Translations under genes and position numbers: made by a program | Source of the DNA: Pseudanabaena galeata CCNP1313 | GTDB taxonomy: Bacteria > Cyanobacteriota > Cyanobacteriia > Pseudanabaenales > Pseudanabaenaceae | Direction: 5' to 3' | Assembly (NCBI RefSeq): GCF_029910235.1 | Contig: NZ_CP112874.1 | Location: 4,330,501-4,394,500, forward strand | Length of the DNA: 64,000 nucleotides | Shown: positions 52,768 through 61,013 of the stretch, in pieces | Position numbering within the stretch: position 1 is the stretch's first letter | Layout: each line of letters starts with the position of its first letter | Notes under the pieces: model-generated | Database searches by the model: none | The model's input: the letters and a program-made list of their open reading frames with translations, nothing else | What the model was told of the DNA's origin: nothing

Positions 52768-53167
52768 TACTTGAGTAAAATTCAAGTGTTTTTTTGGATG
52801 GAAAGAAAAGGCGATCGCTAGAAATAAAAGTTTGAGCGTTAGCGATCGCATTTTTCGCCATTTCCTCATTCTCAGTCATATCAGATTCATAATCACAAGC
52901 TTGTCTAGCATCGTAAGCCTCTCTCAGTAAGTCTGCAACACTTGGAGTTATTTTCCCTGTTTTCACAAAATGTAGACTAAGCATCTTAAGAACTCCTTTG
53001 TGAGTAGAAGTATCCAATCCTTCAGAGAGAAGTAAATATTGAGTCATATAAAACATGGCATAGTAAGCACGCGATATAGCCGAACGATAACGTCCACAAT
53101 CGCATAATAATTGAGCAGTTTCCAAATCGTCATTGGATAATAGCAAGAACTTTGCTAATTCATTCAT
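52742..53167 (-). CDS. HEPN-domain protein of an MNT-HEPN pair
   Basis: 141 residues: a PF05168-type HEPN four-helix bundle with RSAISRAYYAMFYMTQYLLL as the signature. The second residue pattern for an active RNase (R-x4-6-H) is not obvious, so its toxicity is unsure; the nucleotidyltransferase partner may modify it. It overlaps the MNT gene by ATGA and the ParE gene tail to tail. Confidence 0.85.
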   Translation of the reverse strand: MNELAKFLLLSNDDLETAQLLCDCGRYRSAISRAYYAMFYMTQYLLLSEGLDTSTHKGVLKMLSLHFVKTGKITPSVADLLREAYDARQACDYESDMTENEEMAKNAIANAQTFISSDRLFFPSKKTLEFYSSIRTDFQYL

Positions 53168-53499
53168 ACCTCAATACCTTCACGCCTAACCACTCTCAGA
53201 AAAGAAATTTCACCCGCTAAAAACCGAGATTTTGATATTGGGATAATTGAGATTAGTTCATCATATTCCCTCAAGAAGTACCAAAAAAGACTAGACATTC
53301 TTGATCTCTCCTCAACTGCGTTAACAGGATCTGCCAAAACTACCATCACATCAATATCTGATTCAGAAGTAGCCTCTCCTCTTGCATGAGAACCAAAAAG
53401 AATCACCGAAAACAATCTGTCTCCATAGAGTTTCACCAGACTAGACTTTAGCTCGTTTAACAAAACAAATAATTGCTTGTTCTTAATAGTTGTAATCAT
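53164..53499 (-). CDS. Minimal nucleotidyltransferase (MNT), HEPN partner
   Basis: 111 residues with the pol-beta active site: GSHARGEATSESDIDVMV has G36-S37, D48 and D50. In MNT-HEPN (type VII) modules the MNT inactivates the HEPN toxin by adding AMP to it. It is the upstream gene of the pair, with an ATGA overlap. Confidence 0.9.
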   Translation of the reverse strand: MITTIKNKQLFVLLNELKSSLVKLYGDRLFSVILFGSHARGEATSESDIDVMVVLADPVNAVEERSRMSSLFWYFLREYDELISIIPISKSRFLAGEISFLRVVRREGIEV

Positions 53500-53559
53500 A
53501 GGTTTAAGGCTAAAGCAAGCATTATCAACACTATTCTAATCTAGGATCATTAACATGAA

Positions 53560-53632
53560 GAGGAGATCGCTGTTTGGTGGGGAAATAGGCGATCGGGTTT
53601 ATGGGTGGTGAGAGTGTGATCGCTTTATTCTT
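53560..53632. repeat. 54-nt repeat cluster R5 (about 1.5 units)
   Basis: GAGATCGCTGTTTGGTGGGG, then GGCGATCGGGTTTATGGGTG just before HicAB copy 2; it mirrors R2 in front of copy 1. Confidence 0.8.
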
Positions 53633-53855
53633 GCAATAATTTGAAAAAAGTCTCTTTGTCAACATCAATATCTTGAATCATTCCCATCAAAGTACCGTGT
53701 TTAATATCTTTTCCAGAATGAATTGGAACAACAACTCTTTTTCCCTGAATATTTTTGTAAATAGCATGACTTCCTTTTTGGCGATCGAAATAAAACCCCA
53801 ACTTTTCGATAACCCTTATAAACTCCTTAGCCTTAACGCTTGGAAAGTTGCTCAT
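53625..53855 (-). CDS. hicA: HicA toxin, copy 2
   Basis: 76 residues, identical to copy 1 except Y22 and H53. It keeps the KGSHAIYKN catalytic His. Same ATGA overlap with its hicB. The two loci lie exactly 2951 bp apart and include matching flanks, so they are a recent duplication. Confidence 0.9.
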   Translation of the reverse strand: MSNFPSVKAKEFIRVIEKLGFYFDRQKGSHAIYKNIQGKRVVVPIHSGKDIKHGTLMGMIQDIDVDKETFFKLLQE

Positions 53856-54088
53856 ACCAAAACACTCAAAGGTTTGACAATTAAATTTTCTCTAGGGATA
53901 GGCTGACTATCAGCTATTAAACTTTCAATATATAGCTCAATTGCTTCCGTAATATTAGCGATCGCTTCTTCAAAAGTATCCCCCTGAGAATGACAACCTC
54001 TGAGAATAGGACAAAAAGCGTGATAACCTCCATCTTCTTCCTTTTCTAGAAGCACCGTATAGTTATATGCTTTTTTGCTGTTTTTCAT
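53852..54088 (-). CDS. hicB: HicB antitoxin, copy 2
   Basis: 78 residues, identical in protein sequence to copy 1 (50901-51137). With identical antitoxins the two loci must cross-neutralise each other's HicA. Upstream flanks also match copy 1 (AGGCGATCAGGTTTGGTGGG in both). Confidence 0.9.
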   Translation of the reverse strand: MKNSKKAYNYTVLLEKEEDGGYHAFCPILRGCHSQGDTFEEAIANITEAIELYIESLIADSQPIPRENLIVKPLSVLV

Positions 54089-54154
54089 ATATTCTTGATT
54101 ATTTTAAGGCATCAATTTTTAGGTTTCATCTCTTTGATCATAATTGATTTTTGC

Positions 54155-54290
54155 TGAGTTAGGCGATCAGGTTTGGTGGGTGGTGAGGGGCGATCGCTGT
54201 TTGATTTGAGAGAATAGGCGATTGGATTTTGGGTATGGTGAGAGGGCGATCGCTGTTTGATAGAAAAAATGGGCGATTGTGTATTAAGGA
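54155..54290. repeat. 54-nt repeat cluster R6 (about 2.5 units)
   Basis: Units start near 54168 and 54223, ending in a diverged GGGCGATTG. This is the last cluster; the island ends here and palindromic elements follow. Confidence 0.8.
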
Positions 54291-54338
54291 TGATCTAGGT
54301 TCGCCACTCTTATCTCTGACATCTCTGGATTTATACTA

Positions 54339-54440
54339 CAGCAATTGCCGATCAAACGAGCCACAAGAAAAACTTTGAAAGCGTTTTCTTGCAACGCTTT
54401 CAAAGTTTTTCTTGGTTTGGATTTGAGCGCAAAGCGCTGT
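54339..54440. repeat. Long palindrome in the 54.1-54.9 kb gap
   Basis: CCACAAGAAAAACTTTGAAA... pairs with its complement (54361-54385 with 54393-54415) around TTCTTGC. The left flank CTACAGCAATTGCCGATCAA resembles the block before the hairpin at 32.6 kb, and GCGCTGTAG follows on the right. It is probably a larger element of the same hairpin family. Confidence 0.7.
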
Positions 54441-54500
54441 AGTAATAAATTTTTCCTCATTTTTGGCTTATTCCTTGCCTTTGGCTTATTATTTTACCCT

Positions 54501-54599
54501 GCCATTTGCGGCGTGCTTCGCACGCCGCAAATGGCGAAAAATGGTAAGAATCGCTTAGCGATTCTTACCATTTTTCGCTTTCGTCGAACTGACGTTAAA
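54501..54599. repeat. Double-hairpin MITE, copy 3 (left end missing)
   Basis: Hairpin A (GCCATTTGCGGCGTGC stem, TTC loop), hairpin B (GCGAAAAATGGTAAGAATCGC stem) and the right end TCGTCGAACTGACGTTAA, in the opposite orientation to copy 2. Confidence 0.85.
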
Positions 54600-54629
54600 T
54601 GAAGGTGGTGCTTTGCACCGCCTTCATTT
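54597..54629. repeat. Small hairpin next to MITE copy 3
   Basis: AAATGAAGGTGGTGC and GCACCGCCTTCATTT enclose TTT (one mismatch). Confidence 0.6.
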
Positions 54630-54888
54630 ATTTGAGTTTTATCTCCCAATCGAAACTTAGATTGCTAAGCATAGTTGTAATATTTTATGCTGAGTGAATA
54701 ATAGGTACAATCTGCTAAACTTATTTAAAGAAATGCAAATCTATTTCTGATCCAATCAAATTTAAATCAAATTTAGAAATTCAAGAGTTTTACGATCAAG
54801 AGATAGGACTTAAAAAATTGCGAGACTGAATATATGCCAAGTCTCATCCAAGCAAATACATAGCTAAACAAATGGGGAGCATTAATTT
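54630..54888. other. Upstream region of the exopolysaccharide operon
   Basis: 259 AT-rich bases with no ORF or hairpin. It must contain the promoter and leader of the operon that starts at 54889; no clear riboswitch or operator was recognised. Confidence 0.5.
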
Positions 54889-57042
54889 ATGATACTTGTT
54901 ACAGTCGGGACTGAGCAGTATCCATTCAATTCATTAATGGATTGGATTAGTTTGTTGATCAAGGAGGGGATAATTAATGAAGAAGTTGTCATTCAGTATG
55001 GGGCTTCAACACGCTTACCTGACGATGTAAAAATTAGTAAAATAATTCCAGAAACGCAATTTAAGCGACTGGTTGAGCAAGCAAGCGCAGTAATTGCCCA
55101 CTGTGGTGAGGGTAGTACCCTGTTGCTTGAAGAATTTGATAAGCCTTATATCTTAGTACCACGCACAGTTAAATTCCATGAACATGTGGACGATCATCAG
55201 CTAGAAATGGCTGAGGATTTAGAAAACCAAGGCGTACTCATTGCCCGATCGCCAGCCGATTTAGTGAAGTTTTTGAAGTTAGTGACTATTCCTCGGAGTC
55301 CTCTTAGCTTTAGTGAAGACAAAGCACTATGTGAATATTTAAGCGATCGCTATCCTAGCCAAGACTATCAAAAAATTCTCTTAGTATGCTCATCAGGTGG
55401 GCACTTCAAGGGAATGCAAGGATTAAGCGAATATTGGCAAACCATTCCGCAAAGAACTTGGATTACCTTTAAAACAGGGACAACACAGACCGAGTTAAGT
55501 GCCGAAAAGACTTTCTGGGCCTATAGTCCTACTAATCGCAATATTCCTAACTTTATCCGCAACTTGTATTTAGCAATAGATGTCCTAAGGAAAGAAAGAC
55601 CTCAGCTCGTGATGTCTACTGGAGCTGGTGTCGCTGCACCCTTTTTATTAGCTGCTAAGTATTTGTTTAAGAGTAAAGTAATTTTCATTGAGTCAAAAAC
55701 GCGCATCCGCGACCTGAGTCTGTCGGCTAAATTATTGCGATCGTGTAAAGCTTTGGACTTGTTGGTTGTTCGGTCTGAAGACATTGCAAGTCTCTATCCT
55801 GAAGCAGTCTATATCCCAACCAATAGTGAGCAGCAATCCTTGAGGTTTGGTTTAAATGATGTACAGATGACTAATTTTTATGACACGGTTTTGATCAGCA
55901 CACCTAAAAATATATTTAACCCTGAAGCACGCAAATTAAAGGAAGACTTTCACCAGTTGTGTCAAGAGGAAGAAAGCTTTCGCAAGATTATCATCGATAT
56001 GTCTCATACTGAGTTCATTGATAGCTCAGGTGTTGGTGCGTTGGTATCTTGTTTAAAAGTTTTGCGTCAAACAGATATTCAGTCAGGTAAATCAGAACCA
56101 ACAGAACTGGCTCTCTGGAGTGTCAATTCTCAAGTGTTATCAATTTTAAAAATGACCAAGCTTGAGCATGTTTTTTATATTGAGCCAGCAAGTCGTACCA
56201 ATCGTTTACCAAATCCATACAATGGTCGATCGCACAGCAAATCTAATCTACTGTCAAGAATTTTACATCGAATCTATGAATTTTTTGTTGGTATTCCCAT
56301 CTTCTGTGTGATTGCCTATGTGATGTATTTTTTCTACCCTGCGATCGAGCTAGATCCTTCTCTAACAGTGCATCCATCGGTTCGTAGTTTCCCCAAGCGG
56401 TTGATCGATATTTTCGGTGCTTTGGTGGGGTTGAGTTTTACAGCAATTTTGTTTGTGCCAATTGCGATCGCGATCAAACTGGAGAGCCGTGGTTCGATTC
56501 TCTTTAAGCAAAAACGCGCAGGACTGATGAGCAAACCCTTTGGGATTTGGAAATTTCGCTCTATGGTCAAAAATGCGGAAATGTTAAAGCAAAAGGTTAC
56601 CAATGAGATCGCTAATTCCACTGATGGCACACCTAAAAATAGTGATAGCGGTAAATTTTTTAAAAACAGTAACGATCCACGCGTTACTAAAGTCGGTAAA
56701 TTCCTGCGTAAAACTAGCCTTGATGAGTTTCCCCAATTCTGGAATATTCTTACAGGCGATATGAGTCTGATTGGCACAAGACCACCAACCTTCGGTGAAG
56801 TGGGGCTGTATGAGCTAGAGAACGAATATACCGATGAAAAAATGACCGAATGGAGTCGGCTCGATGTCAAACCAGGACTCAGTGGTGTCTGGCAAGTAAG
56901 TGGACGCTCGACGGTCAGAAGCTTTGAAGAGGTGATGGGCTTTGACCTTACCTATAAACGCAATTGGAGTCTAAAATATGATCTATGGCTGATCTGGAGA
57001 ACTATTGCAGTTTTATTTGAACGGAACAATGGCGCAGTCTAA
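54889..57042 (+). CDS. Four-domain polysaccharide-initiating protein: Alg13-like, Alg14-like, STAS and sugar transferase
   Basis: 717 residues. 1-~150: Alg13/PssE-like GT28 domain (ILVTVGTEQYPF, IAHCGEGSTLLLEEF). ~160-310: Alg14/PssD-like partner (LLVCSSGGHFKGM, STGAGVAAPFLLA). ~325-435: STAS domain with the phosphorylatable Ser region (IDMSHTEFIDSSGVGALVS). ~455-485: a membrane segment, then ~500-717 a polyprenyl-phosphate sugar-1-phosphate transferase (KRLIDIFGALVG, FKQKRAGLMSKPFGIWKFRS, TSLDEFPQFWNIL, GTRPPTFGEV and VKPGLSGVWQVSGR). It would add the first sugar to undecaprenyl phosphate and also the next one, with the STAS domain as a possible switch. The first gene of the operon; its 3' end overlaps the export gene by 14 bp. 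Confidence 0.9.
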   Translation: MILVTVGTEQYPFNSLMDWISLLIKEGIINEEVVIQYGASTRLPDDVKISKIIPETQFKRLVEQASAVIAHCGEGSTLLLEEFDKPYILVPRTVKFHEHVDDHQLEMAEDLENQGVLIARSPADLVKFLKLVTIPRSPLSFSEDKALCEYLSDRYPSQDYQKILLVCSSGGHFKGMQGLSEYWQTIPQRTWITFKTGTTQTELSAEKTFWAYSPTNRNIPNFIRNLYLAIDVLRKERPQLVMSTGAGVAAPFLLAAKYLFKSKVIFIESKTRIRDLSLSAKLLRSCKALDLLVVRSEDIASLYPEAVYIPTNSEQQSLRFGLNDVQMTNFYDTVLISTPKNIFNPEARKLKEDFHQLCQEEESFRKIIIDMSHTEFIDSSGVGALVSCLKVLRQTDIQSGKSEPTELALWSVNSQVLSILKMTKLEHVFYIEPASRTNRLPNPYNGRSHSKSNLLSRILHRIYEFFVGIPIFCVIAYVMYFFYPAIELDPSLTVHPSVRSFPKRLIDIFGALVGLSFTAILFVPIAIAIKLESRGSILFKQKRAGLMSKPFGIWKFRSMVKNAEMLKQKVTNEIANSTDGTPKNSDSGKFFKNSNDPRVTKVGKFLRKTSLDEFPQFWNILTGDMSLIGTRPPTFGEVGLYELENEYTDEKMTEWSRLDVKPGLSGVWQVSGRSTVRSFEEVMGFDLTYKRNWSLKYDLWLIWRTIAVLFERNNGAV

Positions 57043-58153
57043 AAGATCGCATAGATCTCACAAACAATGCAAAATCAGGTGGTTAAGTTTAGTTTTACCG
57101 CTTAATTTGGGACGTTTAATCTTGGCAATGATTGCGATCGCTGTTAGCAACGTCCAGCCCCTAGCCGCTTTACCCCTATCCCCAGGCGATCGTATTCGCA
57201 TACTGATTCCCGAAGGCGAATTATTCAACGGCGTATATGAAGTCAATACCGATGGAACCATTTCTATTCCCTATTTAGCGCCTCTGTCTGTAGTTGGATT
57301 GGATCTGCCCACCATTCAAGATTTAATTCAGATTCAACTGATTGAGAGGAAATATTTTCAACCGCAATTCCTGCAAATTTCAGTGTTGCCTCTGGCGCTT
57401 GCCCCGATCGCTGTGAATGTTTCGGGGGAAACCTTTCAAACGGGGCGAGTGCTGATCAATAATCGCAGTGCCGAAGTTCGCGCCCAGCAACTGACGCAAT
57501 CATCGGGTGACTATGCTCCTGATAGGTTTTTAACTTCGGCTTTGCGGGGTGCGGGAGGCGTAACACCTAATGCCGATATCACCAAAATCAGCATAATTCG
57601 CCAAAATAAGCAGTTAACCGTGGATTTGTCAGGAATTTTCACAGGGGAGCCAGTGGAAGATATTCCCCTGATCGCGGGTGATACGATCATCGTTCCCAAA
57701 AGAGACACCATCGATCCGCGCATTGTACGCCCCTCCCAAATTACTCCCCCTGGAATTACGGTTTTTCTATCGAACTTAACCGTACCTGCTAGTAGTAACG
57801 CTTCTTCAGCGATCGGCAAGGATTCATCTAGCTTTCCCTATGGTTCCCGTTTTTCGCAGGCGGTATTTGCCGCCAACTGTGTCGGTGGGACTACACCCAC
57901 AAACGTTCCACGCCGTGCGGTGCTAGTGCGAACCGATCGCCCTTCAGGAGAAACTGTTGCAATTGATCGCTCCGTTGAAGATTTAATCCGCAATTCTAAG
58001 GATCAGATTACGAATCCATTTTTAATGCCGCAGGATAGCGTCGCCTGTTATGACTCCACTGTAACGGAAGTGAGAGGTGTTTTAAATTTTGTGGGGGATA
58101 TTCTCAATCCGATCAAGCTGATTCGCGATATTTTCGGCGGGAGCGGTCAATGA
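57029..58153 (+). CDS. Polysaccharide export protein (Wza/OPX-like, periplasmic part)
   Basis: 374 residues from ATG 57029 (TTG 57005 also in frame). An N-terminal signal/anchor (LILAMIAIAVSN...LAALPLS) is followed by a polysaccharide-export domain (SPGDRIRILIPEGELF, GTISIPYLAPLSVVGLDLPT) and a SLBB-like part. No C-terminal outer-membrane helix is obvious, so it may need another outer-membrane partner. ATGA overlap (58150) with the next gene. Confidence 0.85.
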   Translation: MAQSKRSHRSHKQCKIRWLSLVLPLNLGRLILAMIAIAVSNVQPLAALPLSPGDRIRILIPEGELFNGVYEVNTDGTISIPYLAPLSVVGLDLPTIQDLIQIQLIERKYFQPQFLQISVLPLALAPIAVNVSGETFQTGRVLINNRSAEVRAQQLTQSSGDYAPDRFLTSALRGAGGVTPNADITKISIIRQNKQLTVDLSGIFTGEPVEDIPLIAGDTIIVPKRDTIDPRIVRPSQITPPGITVFLSNLTVPASSNASSAIGKDSSSFPYGSRFSQAVFAANCVGGTTPTNVPRRAVLVRTDRPSGETVAIDRSVEDLIRNSKDQITNPFLMPQDSVACYDSTVTEVRGVLNFVGDILNPIKLIRDIFGGSGQ

Positions 58154-59631
58154 GTAAGGAATCTCCTCCTGAAACTATTGATTTGACCGAGCCTAAGCGA
58201 TCGCCTCGCTTTGGGTGGTGGATCTATGTTTTCATGGGATTAGCCCTAAATGCGATCATCTGGGGAGGAGCCTTGACCTATCTCAAAAGGACAAAGCCTA
58301 AATTTGTGAGCAAAATGGCAATCATTTTGCCTGGGGGCAATGTGGGAGCAAATGTGAACTTACCGAGTATTGGTCAAGCTTCCTCTTCGAGTACTTCGGC
58401 TTCAGGCGGATCTTCTCTTGATCCCCGCGCAAATTATCAATATATCCTCAATGATGAGCCAGTTTTAAAAGAAGCGGCGGAATCTCTAAATATCAAGACT
58501 TCAGAATTAGGAAAGCCTAAAAGTAAATTAATCGATAATACTTCCATTTTGCAAGTGGAAATTGAGGGTCCAAGCGCAAAAGAGGCTCAAGAGCGGGGAT
58601 TTGCGCTTTACAATACGCTTATGCGAAAGGTGAGTAAGCTGCGTAAAGATGAAATCGCGCGGCGGGATGATGGCACACAGGCGACTCTGGACATGGCAAA
58701 GATTAAATTAGCGGAATCCCAAAAGAAATTGGCTGCCTATAAAAGTCAGTCGGGGCTGAGTACCAGCGATCAAGTGAAAGAAGTGGCGGTGAGTTTGGAG
58801 CAGTTGCGGAAACAGAGGGCGGAAATGTTAGCGCAGGATATCTTAATTAGCGATCGCCTTCAGCAATTATCAAGTAGCCTCGGTTTAAGCGTCGATGAGG
58901 CAAGCGCCGCCTTTACTTTGCAGTCCGATCCGATTTATCAACAAAATCTCAGGGATTTTAGTGAATCATCGGCGACCTTGACGACTTTAAGTTCTAAATG
59001 GGGCGAAAATCACCCTAATGTGGTCAGAGAAGCCGCAAGACAAAAGAATGCTGGTGCGGCGATTAGCGATCGCGCCAGTTTCTTATTAAAACGTCCCCTG
59101 AGTTTGCAAGATTTGGCAAGGATCAATTTAAACGTGACGGGCAGTGCAGGCAAAGAAAGTCTATATCGGGATTTGGTGGCTGTCCAAGCAGAACAGAGTG
59201 GCATCGCTGGACAAGCCGAAGAATTGGGTCGCCAAATTGAAAATTTTGACGATCGCTTGCGGGATTTGACCCAAAAGCAATTGGAACTGGATCGCCTCCA
59301 ACGTGATGCTCAGGTTGCCGAAGCGGTCTTCGCTTCTTCCCTCGCCAAAATTGACCTGAGCAAATCAGATATTTTTACCGCCTATCCCTTAGCCCAATTA
59401 GTTTCGCCCCCTAGTTTGGCAGATGAGCCAGCATCGCCCCAACCAAAACTCGTAATGGCTGGTGCTTTTATCGGTTCGCTTTTCGTAACCACAGGCGTAT
59501 TTTTGTTGTGGAAGCGCAAGTCGATGGGTCAAAAGTCAAAACAGGAAGTGGAACTTTCTGAGGTGGCGGAGTTACCGACTTTACGCGCTATTCCCAACAG
59601 CGATCGCAGTAAAACAGGTCAATCGCGATGA
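58150..59631 (+). CDS. Wzz-like polysaccharide copolymerase (chain-length regulator)
   Basis: 493 residues with two membrane segments, ~22-44 (WWIYVFMGLALNAIIWGGAL) and ~448-470 (LVMAGAFIGSLFVTTGVFLL), flanking a long periplasmic coiled-coil region. This is the PCP/Wzz plan without the C-terminal tyrosine kinase of Wzc. A serine-rich stretch at ~80-90 is low complexity. It is coupled by ATGA overlaps on both sides. Confidence 0.85.
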   Translation: MSKESPPETIDLTEPKRSPRFGWWIYVFMGLALNAIIWGGALTYLKRTKPKFVSKMAIILPGGNVGANVNLPSIGQASSSSTSASGGSSLDPRANYQYILNDEPVLKEAAESLNIKTSELGKPKSKLIDNTSILQVEIEGPSAKEAQERGFALYNTLMRKVSKLRKDEIARRDDGTQATLDMAKIKLAESQKKLAAYKSQSGLSTSDQVKEVAVSLEQLRKQRAEMLAQDILISDRLQQLSSSLGLSVDEASAAFTLQSDPIYQQNLRDFSESSATLTTLSSKWGENHPNVVREAARQKNAGAAISDRASFLLKRPLSLQDLARINLNVTGSAGKESLYRDLVAVQAEQSGIAGQAEELGRQIENFDDRLRDLTQKQLELDRLQRDAQVAEAVFASSLAKIDLSKSDIFTAYPLAQLVSPPSLADEPASPQPKLVMAGAFIGSLFVTTGVFLLWKRKSMGQKSKQEVELSEVAELPTLRAIPNSDRSKTGQSR

Positions 59632-61013
59632 ATATATTCAAATTTTTGCAAACCCCTGAACATTTTAAGATTACACCCGAAAATCTCGAAGAGAAGTTGG
59701 TGTGGTACTCGATCGTTTGGACTTTTGCCATTTATTTCATTGGCGGTTTATATGTATTAGGCGCGATTTTGCCTTGGCTCCTATTTGGCATATTGTGTTG
59801 GCGGTGGTGGCAGCAAGATCCAGAGACCCCGTTAAAAGATCGGATTCGTATTCCCATTGGCATTTGGATGTGGGTTGGCGGCATGGTGTTTATGCAGGTG
59901 TCGCTGATCATGGGTCATCTGGACTATTACCTAGAGATGGGACAGATTATTAAATCATCCATCGGTTGGGCAAAAGGATGGGCGATCTTAGCGCTATTTC
60001 CGATGGCGGGATGTTTACCAATTCGCCCAAAACTGCTATACAGAGCGGCGGCGCTGGTTTGTACGATGGTGCTTTTGTTCTCTCCCATCTTTATAGCTGC
60101 GTACTATGCCAGATTACCCGCACAATTATTTGTCTCTCCATTACGGGCGATCGGCGGGCCTGGTCCCGAATTTTTTGAATTCCGTCTCTATGAAATTGAC
60201 CCTGGAGATAATTCACCTCGTTGGCGACTATTTACACCTTGGGCTCCCGCATTAGGATTTGTGGCAAATATTTACTTCTTTATGATTTTGCGCGAACCTT
60301 GCAAAAAATGGAAATACATGGGAATTGCAGGTTGTATCATGATGTGTCAAATTTCCAAATCCCGATTAGCCCTGCTCTGTTTGCCAGTAGTATGGATTTT
60401 GGTAGAGGTATTGTCGAGGATTTCACGACCGATCGCGCTGATGATTACGGGGTTTATCGCCAGCACAGGAGGGGTGACTTTACCAATATTAATGGATGGA
60501 TTAGAAAGCTTTTCCGCGCAGTTTGCTGCCGCCCGTAAAGACTCCTCGCGAGTACGCGCCGCCCTTGGTCGAATTGCGGTTTATCGCTGGCAAACGGAAG
60601 CGCCCATCTGGGGGCATGGTATTGTCGAAAATGGTCCGCACATGGTGGAATATATGCCCATTGGTTCCCATCACACTTGGTATGGACTGCTTTTTGTGAA
60701 AGGGATCGTGGGCTTCGCGGCTCTAGCAGTACCGATGATCTATAGCTTGGTGGATTTGCTGATTAAGTCACAACGCAATGATACCGCTAAACTCGGATTA
60801 ACGATGTTGTTGGTTATCTTTCTCTATACCTTTGGCGAAAATCTGGAAATTTTAGCCTATCTGTTCTGGCCTGGGCTAATCGTGATCGGTATGGGATTTC
60901 TAGAACTTCCTAATGAAGATGAGATAGAAGCTAGACCAGCTTTGCCAATGGCAACGATCGCGCAAACAGAAAATCAAAATACTAATCAAAATAAGGAGGA
61001 GATTACATCATGA
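59628..61013 (+). CDS. O-antigen-ligase/Wzy-like polymerase
   Basis: 461-residue integral membrane protein with about ten helices. A long loop follows IGGPGPEFFEFR, and the AYRWQTEAPIWGHGIVENGP-like stretch (VYRWQTEAPIWGHG) is the WaaL/Wzy signature region. It polymerises or ligates repeat units at the outer leaflet. It is coupled to the genes before and after by ATGA overlaps. Confidence 0.8.
   Translation: MNIFKFLQTPEHFKITPENLEEKLVWYSIVWTFAIYFIGGLYVLGAILPWLLFGILCWRWWQQDPETPLKDRIRIPIGIWMWVGGMVFMQVSLIMGHLDYYLEMGQIIKSSIGWAKGWAILALFPMAGCLPIRPKLLYRAAALVCTMVLLFSPIFIAAYYARLPAQLFVSPLRAIGGPGPEFFEFRLYEIDPGDNSPRWRLFTPWAPALGFVANIYFFMILREPCKKWKYMGIAGCIMMCQISKSRLALLCLPVVWILVEVLSRISRPIALMITGFIASTGGVTLPILMDGLESFSAQFAAARKDSSRVRAALGRIAVYRWQTEAPIWGHGIVENGPHMVEYMPIGSHHTWYGLLFVKGIVGFAALAVPMIYSLVDLLIKSQRNDTAKLGLTMLLVIFLYTFGENLEILAYLFWPGLIVIGMGFLELPNEDEIEARPALPMATIAQTENQNTNQNKEEITS

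Noticed and set aside
54345-54602. 85-aa plus-strand ORF
   Set aside because: It runs through palindromes and MITE copy 3; composition is repeat-derived.
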